DNA of 64,000 bases. It comes from Amblyornis subalaris (lineage: Eukaryota > Chordata > Aves > Passeriformes > Ptilonorhynchidae). Positions within the stretch are counted from its first letter, which is position 1; every line of letters starts with the position of its first letter. Made by a program: the position numbers and the translations under genes. Positions 11,495 to 23,870 of the stretch are shown one piece after another. The stretch is from the NCBI GenBank assembly GCA_018881555.1, contig JACAXG010000132.1, positions 1,769,176-1,833,175 of the forward strand, given 5' to 3'. Under the pieces are notes generated by a model. That model did no database searches and had not been told where the DNA came from. It worked only from the letters and a program-made list of their open reading frames with translations.

Positions 11495-12715
11495 TCGTGC
11501 CACTCTGGCTTAGTATCCAACTCACTTCCACTCTACCCTACCCTGGTTAATAATGAAAGGCTATTTAAAGGGACTGGAGTGCAGTAATACATATTTCATA
11601 CTCCAGGAAAATGCAGACATCGGTGTTTAACCTAAGCACAGTTATTTTCCTGGGCAATGGCTCTGCAAAAGGCATTGCAAAGCCTCCTCAGAGTTAGGAA
11701 GTCGCTATTGCAGGGCAGGGAGGAAGGCAGGGGGATGGGACCAACAGGTCCTCAGATGGGGAGAGCTCTGAATCATAAACACACCATAGCTTTAATAAAA
11801 TAAATGAAGTGGAGCCTTTTCAGACGAGGGCAGACTGTATTGGGGCAAGCCGGGCTTTTAACGTTGGGAGTGAAAATTGACAGGCTGAGAACTGGGACAT
11901 AAACAAAAATGTCAGTCCCTGGGAGTCTTGTTCACTGGACAATGTCTCAATTGTTTCAGTGATTTTTCGCAGGCAGCAGGGGATAGTGGGAGATTTAACT
12001 CTTTACTGGCCATGCAGGAGCTGAAGGTGCTCGCAGAATGAAGAAGTGGCAGGAAAGAGCATTTTTTGGTTTGGAAATGATTAAACATGTCAGTGGATGA
12101 TAAGGGAAGGTCACACTGTTCTGTACTTTCTTGTCTACTGTTGAAGTTGGGCTTTATACTTCTTTAATTTTATTTAGGTTTTGCTCCTTGTTCGGAAGAA
12201 TGTGTTTTGGGGTTTCTTTTCCCCCCAGCTCTAATTTTTTTGCTTTTTATCAGGAAAAATGAGATCATGAGGCAGACCAGTAGATATATAAGAAGTAGGG
12301 AAAGTGTGTGTTACATTTTTTTTTAAATTAGTATTTCTTCATTAAATGGCTGACAGGCAAGCTAGGTATTTTAGGGCTGTCTAGGTTATTTGGAACAGGC
12401 TGAAATGTGAGATAGGGAATGCCCTGTATTTTATTAACCGCTTTACAGTTTTGCTTAGGTCTCAAAATAAAAAGCCCTCTTCAAAGAAGGCAGAGGAGAG
12501 GCTTGGAGCTTAGTTGTCTCATCATACTTTTGCTTTATTTATTATAAAAACAAACATTGAAACCTGTTGCATACCAGCCCGATGTGGGCAAGGTCCAGAA
12601 AGCTGTAACTGGTAATTCTTTACTCATCAGATTTTGAATGTGTGTTTTGTTGTGGGCAGGGGGGAGGAGGGTGAGGCGCAGACCGAAGTTGCTTCTTCAG
12701 GGCGCAAAAGCTGTT

Positions 12716-12743
12716 GAGGTTTATTTGCAGGAAGATAAACCTC
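12716..12743. other. Perfect 9-bp inverted repeat
   Basis: The arm gaggtttat at 12716-12724 is the exact reverse complement of ataaacctc at 12735-12743, with a 10-base spacer. It could form a small hairpin or be a paired binding site (each arm contains a TAAAC-like core). A 9-bp perfect pair at this spacing can occur by chance in 64 kb. Confidence 0.5.
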
Positions 12744-13626
12744 TTTTAATAAAACGTGGGTCTTGTCTCAGTTGACTGAAGTTGAAACATTTTGCAGGCT
12801 GGAAGCCAACTCGCTTGGTGTGCAGCAGCCCGGTATTAAAGGTCTGGGATGTGCTGAGGTTGCTTTAACCTAATTTATGGAATAATAATGTATCCCATTT
12901 TTGTATCCGTGCATCCTCTGGCTGCTTTGTGTTCGGATGCGTGTTTGCAGCCCCTCACTTTCTCCTGCTTTCGCGTTTGTCCTTCCCCAGCCCCTGCCTG
13001 CTGCTGGCGGGCAGGCGGGAGGCCGGGAGGAGCCCAAGGCTCTCCGCCGCCTTCCTGCTGGGCAGGAAATTGCCTCCTCCATGAGTGCTGCACAAGGGAG
13101 TGCAGCAAAACTTGTGCTCATGGGCAGGCTGCTCCCCAAATTCCTGCTTGAGAGATACACTCTCCTGTGTGACACGGATGGGAAAAGTAAACTGTTGCTC
13201 TCCAGGTGCTTCCCTGTGTGGTTCACGTGGATGGCAGAGTGAGAGAAGAGGGTAAAAATAATGTCAGTGTCCTATTTGAAACAGGCTGTCTCCAAAGACC
13301 AGAGGAGGGAGAGTAAGTTGCTGTCCCTCCTAGAGTCTGGCCAGGACTGGAGATAGTGGGCACTAAAAACACACGCTAGATCTTCTGTGAAAAGTCTGGC
13401 TCCATATGTGTTTTGAAGTGATATTGGTTTCAGAGATTTAGAAAACAAAAGTTGTTGACATGTTGGAGCAGTTGCTTCCCTGGGTAAGTATCCTGAATGG
13501 AGCTGGATTCAATAATTTATAATTAATCATTCGTGCAGTGAAATGAATTGCTCTTCCTGTTAGTGAAGGATCACTGAAGAGATCGTGATTTTTCGTGGAA
13601 CTTTGTTTGTTATTCATGCACAAGTC

Positions 13627-13738
13627 TCAGTGTTTTGCCTTGGAGATCATCCACAAGCAGTTCCTGAGCTGGCTGGTGTTGGGGCTCCTCTGAGCCGAGA
13701 TGAGGAACATGTGATACGTTTCCGTCCCCAGGGTTGAG
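13627..13738 (-). other. Coding-like patch, possible exon or pseudogene remnant
   Basis: On the minus strand one frame reads through about 36 codons to a stop, with a high share of C or G in the third position, including ATG TTC CTC ATC, AGC CCC AAC ACC AGC and CTC AGG AAC TGC. The peptide begins near LGTETYHMFLISAQ and ends in WMISKAKH before the stop. I do not recognise a family. A second frame on the same strand and one on the plus strand are also open here, so the signal is weak, and no convincing acceptor site was found. Confidence 0.15.
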
Positions 13739-15184
13739 CAGTGAGTGATACTCTTTAATTAATAAAAGTTTATTTTCCATGAAGATTCTCCAGTACTTGC
13801 ATAAATTCACTGTGTTGGCAAGTGTCCTTACCACTGAATTCATTTGTTGGTGTAGTCACAGAAAGCAGTTAGCTTTGTCACTTAATGAGTTTCTCTTATT
13901 TGTTGCAGAGCACAGCGTAATGCTGATCTAACTCGGGTTGCCCTGGTTTCCTGTGTTATAAACACAGAAGTAAAGAAATCAGTAGTCTGAAGTATTTTCT
14001 TAGGACTATTTTGAAATTTCCACTCCTTTCTAGTTGTGAATAACGGTCAACTTTGATTTGAAAATAAGCTCATTACTGATAATAATAGCCTACAAGAAAT
14101 CTCTGCTTCTCTGCTCCTCCCCATCTCCTAGAGAGACTTAACTGCTGTTCCAGGTGAAACAATGCTATTTTTAGTGCCGTTGCAGAACATCTTAACAAGA
14201 TGTCTGCTGTACAGCTGGACAGCTCATCTATGGATCTATTTCATTGCCACCATAGTTTTCAGGGCCACCTTTTCCTAGACATCCCAGTTAGCAAGTAGTT
14301 AATTCTCTAGTTTAGATGAACTGGTGGGTGGGGGGATAGGGGGACGCTGAGGAGGAAATGCTCTTTGTAGCTATGTGTGGTGTGTATAACCCTTCAAGGC
14401 ACGCTCAAGGCAGCTCAACTGTCCAGAATGAACTGCATCTTTAACCTTCGCTCATGCTAGTAGGGCTTTGGTGAAGTGTAATCAGCAGGTCATCTGCTCC
14501 ACTTTGTCTCCCACTCTTGCTCTAGGACATGCCTGGACGAGCCCATGGAGCTTGGGCATCATGTGCTCTCATGTCCCTTCACCTTACAGGACCTGGATCC
14601 TGCTTGTGGAGTTTGGGAAACTAGCAAAGCAAGAAACGGGCTAAGTCACACTTTGTAAGAGTTGGATGTTGTTTGCCTGCCTTCTGGAAGGAACACCTGC
14701 TGGGTGATGTAAGAGTTTGGATACTCCTTGTTGCTGTGCTTCTCCTGTGAATATTGACTCAGCCTGGTGAGATACAGGTGTGGTGGTGGTTCAGTGAAGG
14801 GCTCAGAGAAACACTCCTGTTGTTCTGGTTGGGTGTTTGGAGGTGTGATTGAGAGCTGCCACAGATTTGAGATAAGGTCATTGAAGCAGGGAGCGATCCC
14901 TTCCCCGTGCTGTCAACAGGAGAGCTGTACCTGTCTGAGGGATAAATAACTCCTGCACGGCTCTGCACCAGTGCTGCCCTTGCACTGGGTACCTCCTGTA
15001 CTAGAAATGGCTTCTGTGAGGAGGGAGGAAAGGACTTTTAAATCCCCCTTTTGCTACTTGAGCGTCTTCCCAGTGAAACCTCAGGGTAAACATGTAAGTT
15101 CGGTCTGTCTGGAGTCTTCCCTGTGGGCCACTTCTCACCAGCATCTGCTGCACCCGCATGTTGAGGTGATGGTGGAAGTTCTAG

Positions 15185-15392
15185 ATAATGGTACTTNGCA
15201 CTTATGTAGCACTTCATGTTTCCAAAGTGCCGTAAAAACCCAAGGCTCCCTGTCAGTCCCCTCGGGAAGAGGGAGCTCGGTATTATTACCCTCATTTATG
15301 GGCAGAAAAGCTGAGATGCGGAGAGGTTAAGTGGTTTGCCCAAGCCCACACAACAAGTCAGTGTCAGATCTCAGATTAGACTCAGAGTTTTT
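15185..15392 (+). repeat. MIR/L2-type ancient SINE or LINE tail
   Basis: This is the best preserved ancient repeat after the CR1 piece. In order it keeps a gcacttatgtagcacttc block, a ccaaagtgcc block, a tattattaccctcattta block, then gagaggttaagtggtttgcc and cacacaacaagtcagtgtcagat. This is the order of the shared core and 3' tail of MIR-like and L2/L3-like elements. Amniote-age elements of this kind survive in birds as rare, diverged copies, sometimes within regulatory DNA. The exact family cannot be fixed by eye. Confidence 0.75.
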
Positions 15393-17779
15393 CTGGCACT
15401 TGCTGTCATTGTGCAATCAGCTGGAGTGCGTTGCCCTCATGAGATGCTCCTTGTTGAGCGTGGAAACTTCGTGCAAAGCCTTTCGAAATGTGCACAGAGA
15501 CCCTGCTTTGGAGACAGTGCTGATTGCTTCTGTTTGTTTTGACATGGACTTAGAGGATATTTTACAGATCTTTCCAAGAGGCAAAAAAGCTGCCTTCAGT
15601 GGAGAAAAGTTCAGATTAAAATACTGTTCAGCTCATGGTGGCATCTCGTTGTGCTGGAGAGGCTGTGAAGAGCTGTGTAACCTGGCCCTGAGAAGCACGT
15701 GGTGAAGCAAAGCAGTTCTTCAGTACCAGCAACTTTTTACAGCTTTTAGGGAGAGAAGGCACAGTGAGAGGCTCCTGTCTGTGAGAAACAATGCCCCATC
15801 TACACATGGGATTGCTCTCGAGGAGCTACTTCATGTGCGAGGATGCTTTTGTTGGAGAATAAGAGTTCCTCTGCCTAGCACAGAGTAATTTGCTTTCAAA
15901 GTAGATTAAACTGAACTGGGAAGATGCTGTTAATCTGAAGTTGTGGGTTCTGCATCTGTATTTGATCTAGAATAGATGCTCTCATTTAAAATTGCATTTG
16001 TGTATTCTAGATTGATTTATCTTTTTCATATGGAGACAAGGCCTCATCTCTCAAACCACAATTTGATTGAGATACCAAAATGACCAGATTATTCAATGGG
16101 GATGTCAGGCAACTCTTGCCCTCTGTTAGGTGATGCAGGTTTTCGGATGGATCATTTCCGATACTTTCTTAGGATGGGTTTGAATGGGCAATATCTGAAT
16201 TATTTTCNTGGATGCCCAGCAGTTAAACTGGCTGTGGCTGTGTACAGCCTCGCTCTTCTAAAAGGAATGAATGAAGCTGGGCTGGAGGAACATAGCAGGC
16301 AGCTGTTGAGGTTCCAGAGGAGGCTGTCGGAGTGGTGTCCGTGGTGTCCCAAAAAGCAGAGCCAGAGGGTGGCTGGGCGCGGGCTGCGTGGCTGCCGGGC
16401 GGGATGGGGCTGCAGGCCGGGATTTGGCCGGAATGCCCGTGCGTCAGTGGGAAACCACAGGGCGTGGTGCGGGGCCGGCACTGCCGGGGAGCTGCAGGGA
16501 CAATGAGTCTGTGGTAGGCAGTCGGTGATACTGGAGAGCCCCAGCTAATCTTGGTTTCGTGTGGCGTGGTCTGTTTGGATTAAAATACAAGGGTCGGGGT
16601 TTGCTTTTTCTTTTTTTTTGTTTTTGTTTTTGTTGTTGCCAACTCTGCCATCAGCTAGTCTAGCGCCTCAGCTCGTCATTCAATATCTTCATTCCACTGA
16701 GAAAGCAGGAGTAGCCTTTCCACATACACGCTTTTGGGTGGAATTAGCATGCATAGGCCGATTTCTGAACTTTACACCAAGCCCTTATGCCCAGTTGAGT
16801 CACTGCATTTGTTTTGCAGGCTTTTAATTTTCCATTTCGGTGGTGGAAATTTGCCTCTACTGAGCTGGCTTTGGTGACACAGGCTCTGCAAATCCCTTAT
16901 TGCATTGCTGGAGGACCCCAGCAGCCCACCAGGCAAACTCCAAGAGAGCATTTTGGTCCCAAACCTGCCTGAGCGGTGGCTTTGGGCAATGCCAATGAGT
17001 CCAGATCATAGGGTTGAAGATGGATCTTGTGTTCTTTCCTGGGACTTTCCTCCCACCTTGCCCTGTGGCTTTTTTGTGTGACACAGTATGGGACAAAGGC
17101 ATTGTGCATCCTCATGTGGCATGTTCAGCATTCAGGGGTGACAGCCAGAGATGCACCTCTGTGCTCTGAACTGTTACACCACGGCGGAGGATGTCATACG
17201 GTGTCCAGAGATGTTTCCCCTTCCCCCACTGCCCACATGCCAAAATAAATATCTGATATGAAAGTCAAGGTACAGAAGCCAGCTGGATTGTACAAAAGGT
17301 CCTGTCTCCTTTCTGCTGTTGTTGTTATTTTTTTAATATAATTTTCCTGATGGGTTGAGTGACTGTCTACAGTAGAATAAAGGGATGGAGAAGATATTTT
17401 GGCATTTCTTTGAGCAGTAGTGTGTTCCTTCTTTGAAATCTGGGAAATTTTTTTTTGTTTGCTTTGGGTTTTTTGTTTGTCTGCTCATTTGGGCTTTACA
17501 TTTTTCCCCCCCTCCTTTCACAAATGGAGGAGAGGAGAAATTGTGTGCATGTGTGTGTGGTGCCCTGCCAAGCAGAGAAACTAAACAGACAGCCTCTATT
17601 GCTTTTGCTCTCACATCTCTAACTTAATTATGGGGGAGGCAAGGGGTGTGTTGTGTTTAATGTACTCCNTGCTTCCAAAACTCTGCACTCTCACATGCTA
17701 GGGGCTGACCACTGGCACGGGCTTTCATTAATATTTTTTCTTTACTCTGCCCTTCTGAATCGCTACTTTTGGTTTGGGG
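15393..17779. other. No gene seen; one GC-rich CpG patch
   Basis: No supportable gene. Open frames of 124 codons (15331-15705, plus strand) and 136 codons (16096-16506, plus strand) have no domain. The second overlaps a CpG-rich patch at 16345-16500 that explains the long frame by its composition. T-rich runs occur near 16600-16640 and 17440-17480. Confidence 0.65.
16345..16500. promoter_or_regulatory. GC- and CpG-rich patch
   Basis: About 155 bases are strongly GC-rich, with repeated GGGCGCGGG, GCCGGGCGGG, GGCCGG and GCGGGGCCGGC words and more than ten CpGs. It may be a small CpG island or a GC-rich remnant, and no start site or gene is seen next to it. The short length favours local base-composition variation. 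Confidence 0.25.
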
Positions 17780-18130
17780 GCTTCTTTGTAACGAAATTCT
17801 TTTATTTTTATTTTTATAATTGCTTCTGGGTCTACAGAAGCGCATGTTGAAAATCATCTCAATGTCACTAGTCTTTAGTTCAACAAGAACGCTATAGAAA
17901 CGAAAGGTTCTGTCATCCATCAGATTTTCTGTTCCATTTGTTGAAGATGAAAGGCGAGCGAATTTAGTGCTCACTTTCTTCTCCTTCTGACAGTTATTGA
18001 TCCTCCCTGGAACTCTGCAATTCACGCTCAGAGCCGGCCCTGACACGGGGAATCCCCAATTTATTATGTGTGTGCTCACTAGCGCCGCGTTAGTGCGGNA
18101 CATTGGCCCTGCCACTTTCAAAGCCATTTG
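17780..18130. other. Conserved-looking non-coding block
   Basis: The block combines T-rich sequence, retained CpGs (for example gaaggcgagcgaattt near 17947 and gcgccgcgttagtgcgg near 18082-18098) and a TGACAG word typical of TALE homeodomain (MEIS/TGIF) sites near 17988. It has no repeat signature and no open frame with a domain. This is the appearance of a conserved non-coding element, but I could not align it. Confidence 0.3.
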
Positions 18131-20300
18131 TTAATTTTTTAGCTGCATCTTCTGAGCTGGGATTATCCCCCTCCTCACCTGTTTTGCCTTACAAGACTTT
18201 TAATCTGGAGACTGTTAATGTTTGAGAAACAACTGCTATAGCATGTGTGTAAGTGGTTTCAGAGGCTGTCTTGATTTGTACAAAATAAGAAAAGACTGAA
18301 TCCTTTCCTTTGAGACAATGGGGTATAGGAGGGAGAGAGCCTGAAGCCTGTTGGGTTTTAGTTGGATTTTATGGTCATTAAGGATGCAAGATTATTAGGT
18401 TAGAGACAGCCCCTTGCTTAAAATCAAGATTGTGGATTAAGTGTGTTTATTTGATGACTTCCATCTCCAGAAATACAGCTGCAACAATATGAGAGGAATA
18501 GATGTAATGGTGGGAAGTATCATGGTCTTCCATGTCCATTCCCCCATGGCCTTTAATTGAAGGTATGTGTGGATAGATNGGAGCAGAGACTCATGGATTT
18601 CCTCCAGTGCTTCCACAGCTGACCAAGTGCAAGCCCAACACATCATGTTGCAGACTGGAACTGACTTTAGCCTGGCTGGCATGGTGCATGGGCCCGAGTG
18701 ATGTCCTGGATCATGCTCTGCTGCGTGGTTATGTGTGTGATGCCCAGCAGGGCATGGGAGGCACCAGTCTTCTAAACATAGATTTGTAATGCTCTGTGTT
18801 CTTACGGCAGCTCCTGTGCCACAGCAAGGTACCTCCTCTTCTGTGAGTGAGGATGGTGAAGTCTTCCACACAAATTTTGGGAAGCTTCTACTTCTTTGGT
18901 NTCAATGAGACCCTTTTAGTGTAGGTGTGGTGAAGATGTAATCTCTCGGCTATTCCCTGCTGAGCAATAACGAACTTCACAGCTCTGCCTTTTGTTTGTG
19001 TGAATGAAGTCCTCTGCCCCCTGTGACCAGCTAGGGACATGTGTCACCCTTGTTGTCCTGGTCCTCTTTTTTTCTCCAGGTTGCCTTGTTCTTGTGGTTT
19101 ACTTAACCCTCAGCCAACAAAACGCTTTTCCAACCAAAATCTCACAGAATGGAGAGGAACAGCCTCTTTCTAAAGAGAAAACCTGCCATGGGTCAGGGTG
19201 TACCACCTTTGGTCTCAGCCCCGGGAGTGCCGCAGGAAGGGAGGGCAGCTGGACTGGCCATGCAGAGCTGACGGTAATCAGGCCTCCCCAGCTGGTTACA
19301 GGCTTTGCAGGAGGTTGGCGGGCCCTTAAAAAAGGGAGTTTCACATCTGCTTTTGTTTATCCTTTTTGCTGCAGGCANGGCTGAAAACTTAATAAATTGC
19401 ATGAAACCCAAGGAAACATGAATATAAGAGTATTAGATAAATTACAGAAGCTTGCCTACCTGTAACATTTTTTATAACGTGAATGGGATGTGTGTATTAT
19501 TTCTTTATAAAGTACACCATGTCTCAGCCTCTCACTGAGGCTCTCTTGTTGAAACGTTCCTCTGTTCTTGCTACTTCTGTTCCTCAACTTCCACCTCTAG
19601 CTCTTCCCAAATTTTAACATCGTTTTTTGGTGGCAGGTGTTTATCGCACCAGTGCTCTGAAGATGTGATGATGGTTTTTCGAAGGATATTTGTGAAGCAG
19701 TTTTTAAGCATTTTGGAGGCTCATGTCTGAAGGAACAGATGAAAGAAAAATCCTTGTAATGCTGGTAGCATATGCACGCTCTACAAAGAATGTCTCAAAT
19801 ATTTCCCTTAATATGCGCCTGTATTTGCTCTAATATTCTCACCATTTTTTCAGCCCAACTCTCCTGGCAGGGGCAGGGATGAAAGGGGAATTGCGAGAGA
19901 GAAACAATAAACTTTTAAAACAGACACCTTAGTAAGAGATGCTGTAACTTCAAATATTTGCAGTTCCTTTGTTAAAAAACTGGCATAGCACATTAACCTT
20001 AATGTAAGTGTAATATAGCATGTATCTGAGGCAGAATTGAAGAATATGAATTTCTGCAGCTAATGGTTTTTGAATAAATTCAATACAATTGTCTGGCAGT
20101 TATTAGCAGAATGTGTGAATCGGGGGCTGTGCAACACTGTATACTTTGAAGACCTTGAACTATTTCTACCAGTTAAGAGCTGTTAGATAGAATCTGCTGA
20201 AAATTAGCTTCATTCAGTTATGATACAATATAGTGAGCTGTTCTGGCAAAAAGCATTCTCTGCTAGCATTGAGTCAAAATAAATTCTTCTGTTCTGTCCT
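18131..20300. other. No gene seen
   Basis: The sequence is ordinary non-coding DNA with scattered unresolved bases. Minus-strand open frames of up to 144 codons (18437-18871) have no recognisable domain. I see no repeat that I can name and no RNA gene. Confidence 0.65.
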
Positions 20301-20314
20301 GAATTGCAGACGGT

Positions 20315-20410
20315 ATCTGACGGAGGTCGGATAACCTGGCTGCCGCGCATGCGCGCGCGGAGGTGCCACCCCGATGTGCGTGTGAGGAGAGCTGTGTCTG
20401 GATGTAAATA
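20315..20410. promoter_or_regulatory. CpG cluster with NRF1-type palindrome
   Basis: The segment holds CpGs at high density in an otherwise CpG-poor neighbourhood. At its centre, 20344-20355 reads CGCGCATGCGCG, a perfect palindrome that fits the NRF1 consensus (YGCGCAYGCGCR). NRF1 binds such sites in unmethylated promoters of nuclear genes for mitochondrial and housekeeping functions. No first exon that I recognise lies beside it, so a distal or orphan CpG element is as likely. Confidence 0.35.
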
Positions 20411-23399
20411 TTGCCCTATAACTTGCCTTGCTCTCGTGCCCGGTGTGGGCAGGTCACAGGCACCCTGGCTTTGGCCGGGCGCTGGCTGACCCCGCAAAAG
20501 TATGTGTTCCCTGCTCCAGAACATTAGTAACGCTGCATTAGATTGGGCTTAATTTGGGCTTACACAAAAATAGCCAGTGCCTGTATTATGCAGAATGTCA
20601 AGCCGAATATTTGTGATGGCTTTTCCTCGCTTTATTGTGAATCCTCCGGGTCTGATGGGAGGAGAGGATGAGAAGCAACACAAAGGACCAGCGGAGTTTG
20701 GCCTCCCGTGTGCTGAACGTCACAGTTCAGTGCAAGCCAATGCAGAATTACGTTGCTCACTCTGGTGTGGCATCTAGGTTAATTTGTCTCGCTAATTACG
20801 CTGGGTGTAGGAGTATGCTGATGACATTAACAGTGTCCATGACCCAGGCTGGTCTCCCTACCTGAGCTTTATGGTGCCTCACGAGCGTCTGAGCTTTCCT
20901 GGAGCTGGTGACTCGGTGAGACGGGCAAAGTGTAAAGGTCCCTGCAGATTAGGGCAGTAATACGCTGTCAGGGCTGTCAGTTTACTTACATGGGCAATAC
21001 ACACTTTATATAGTTATTTTTGGAGAAGATGGGTGAGTTATTTGTTATTTGCTAATAACCAGACTGGCTCGTTAACTGTCTGATTCCTTACAGTCAACAA
21101 AGAGCACCCAGGTCCTCTTCACAGAGGCTTTATAGGCTGTATTTAGCAAAGATGTTCTCATGGATAAAGTGTGAGAAGTGATGATTCAAGTTACAGCTTA
21201 GGGAGCAGGGCTGAGGGGATGGAAGAGTGACCAGTACCTGGGAAGGGGTGGAGTCACGAAGGATTTTCTGGTTTATACTGAAAGGTCATGCAGAGTGAAA
21301 TGGAGGGGAACAAACTGGATTCAAACATGATTAATCCTCTAGGGTGTACAAGGAATAGGAAGACACTGAATGAAGTAAAGCGTGGGGCTTCTAAGGTGAC
21401 TCCTTAAGTTAAGGGTAACTTCTTAATGAAGCCAAGAAATCAGATCCTTTCTTTATCCTTCATATCTGCCCCAAAACGTTTGGAGTAGAATTGCTGCTCA
21501 TGGTGAAAGTAGCCACCATGTACTGAAGAGGCAGCAGTCAGCTCGAGCTTGTTGGCAGGAGTGGTGGGAATGCAAATGTCAGTGCATGATTTGAAAAATC
21601 TGGTACTCTTGGAGGGAAGGGGGTTTCCACCACAAAACCAGCTCATTCATTTTCCAATAGGATATGCAGACAATGGATCCCACAACCCCACGTGGTCTCT
21701 CTGGTGTATTACAAGATTTCATTTTTGTGGTCGCCTCTAATTTGCCATGCAGACTACTAGAGGAAAGAGTTTTGGTTCTGGCCTCAAAGTGTTTCAAATG
21801 GAACTGCTCATCCCTGGTAAAACCATTCTGGTAAACGTAGTCCCAGAGTTTTGCAGGAGTTGAACTTCAATCAGCGGCTGATGCCCCTGCTGTGTGTAGC
21901 TACAGAAGAGCCTGTCTCTAGGGGATCATCAATATGAAACCCTGCACACAGTTGCTGTACCCCCAGGTCTTTTCACAGTGTGCACGAGTTTCAATATAAA
22001 AATCTAGGATAGATTCCCTGAAGGAACTGGATTTTCTGGTGTTGCAAAGTCCTTATTAGGAAATTGGAAAGATACACTGATGAGTGTGCCTGTTTAAAAT
22101 CAGATAGTACAACAGTTCCCACCATTATTCTCCTTTAGAAGGATTGTTTGTTAACTAAGTTGGTGTTTCAAATTAGAATGAAAATGGAAAAGAACAGTAA
22201 GCAAATTATTTTCTTGAAGTTTGGGTATTTGTAATATTTAGAAAACCAGTAATGGGATAACTCCTTTGCAACCCAGTACCAGTGCATTAGTAGATGCTGG
22301 GGTCAAGTTTTCTGTTTCTAATTTCATGCTCCTTCAGTGAATCTGTATTTAACTCTTTTCTGCACATGTCCTAGCAGTATTTACTTATTTTATGTTTTCT
22401 CAGTGTAGCCATGCATAGAATGACAGTCTAGTTTTGTTATCAGGAGACTGTAGCAATAACAGGCCCATATCATGCCTCTTGCATGTGGTACCTCACCATT
22501 TTGGGTTCATGAGAAGTCCTGTCCATGAGTATGGGCTGATAATGCTCACATGAGAATCTTAAATAAGTTCTGTTTATATGAAAGCACTAAGATTTGTGAA
22601 AATGCTGGTTGGAACTAAATGTTTTAAGTATGTCCAAAAGTANAGTGTGTTGTGATGGGTCTGACACTACTCTAGCAGAACAAAAGCTCTTGCATGGACT
22701 ACAAGTCTTGTTAAATTTCCAACAAACTTTTGGTGTTTTGTACCATTAATTGTCAAATTCAGGAGAAATGGTGAAATGGCACAAATGGTACAAATCCCAT
22801 TTTGTATCCCATGGCAGTTATTCTCTTACTCTCATTTCTGTTCTAAGCCTGTGTGAGACATTAATGTTCTGGTGGATCTGGTGTTTTTACACCCTTATGA
22901 CTGTGGATTGTGGGATCTCTGTTGGGCTATCAGCTTGCTGCTTCATTGCAAACCAGTTAATAGCATGGAAGGTGGAGAATACCTATTCCACCTTAGCTGG
23001 GGGAGTCAGCAGGCTGTGAGCAATGTTATCTGCACTGTCTGCTGTGCAGTGTTCCCCTAACAGGCAAGATCTTCTTGAAGCATGGCCTAGGGAGCTTTGG
23101 AAAGCATCTTGGATGGAAATGCCGGACAGTTGTTTTGCACTTGTTAGCAGCTTTTATCCGGAAGCTTTAATAACATCACTGCAAAGNGCTGTTTAACAAC
23201 TGGCTTCTTTGACAACCGTGGCTCCATTGGTAATGAGGGAGCTTATTTCACCAAAGTGCTGCAAAGAAATCCAGGGGTGGTGGGGGGGCGTGAGTAAATT
23301 GCTTTAGTACAACTTTTGTTTGATAGAGGCTGAGTTTGTACGACAGATGGATTAGCAGATGAGATTCCCCGTTATTTCTCCAGTAATTCTTGGGAGAGA
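20411..23399. other. No gene seen
   Basis: No gene or named repeat. The segment includes an AT-rich stretch near 21010-21060 and a long plain region. Open frames are below 90 codons. CpGs are rare except near 20430-20490. Confidence 0.65.
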
Positions 23400-23870
23400 G
23401 TCTTGACTCTGTCTATCCGAAAAAGAGTCCATTCTCCTTTCTGTAAGTTTTGCACGCTAATGACGGAGAAGAGTAAAGAAAAATAGCCCATCCAGCTGCA
23501 GGCTTTCTAACACAGCCATTAGGTTTCAGGCAAGCAAACGCTGGAGAGAAAAAAGTGCTCTCCAGCAATTGTAATTAAGGGAAGAGCACCAAATACCTGT
23601 AGCAATATGTCAGTATTTTGAAATAACATTGCATCATGTTTTACCTGAAACTTCATTAATGATAGCATAGATGGCCTCTTTATCTTGCCAGCATCTGCCC
23701 TATTACTGATTGAGACTAAGGGCCAGGCATGTGGAGTAATTCTGTTGAAATAGTTGTTTTTGTGTTTTATGCAACTGACAACCAAATCTGGCCTCTGGAA
23801 TTTACAATCATCCAAGCAAATGAGCTTTGAGCTCGCTGTGGGGTTTGTTCTCCTTTAATGCAACAAAGGG
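23400..23870. other. Conserved-looking non-coding block with inverted repeat
   Basis: This AT-leaning block has many homeodomain and SOX-like words (caattgtaattaag near 23565-23580, cattaatgatagcat near 23650-23665), retained CpGs near 23420, 23460 and 23540, and a perfect 9-bp inverted repeat at 23540-23548 with 23558-23566 (gctggagag and ctctccagc). It has no repeat signature and no protein frame that I recognise. I infer a conserved regulatory element or element pair, without alignment support. Confidence 0.3.

Larger units (their letters stand above)
11495..15180. other. No gene seen; exon-like patch and a small hairpin inside
   Basis: No gene can be named here. Within it are a short perfect inverted repeat at 12716-12743, a GC-rich stretch with several CpGs near 12965-13070, an AT-rich homeobox-like word cluster near 13510-13530, and a coding-like minus-strand patch at 13627-13738 (listed separately). 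The rest is ordinary non-coding DNA. Confidence 0.6.

Noticed and set aside
18437..18871. 144-codon open frame, minus strand
   Set aside because: No recognisable family, an unresolved base inside and no splice signals.
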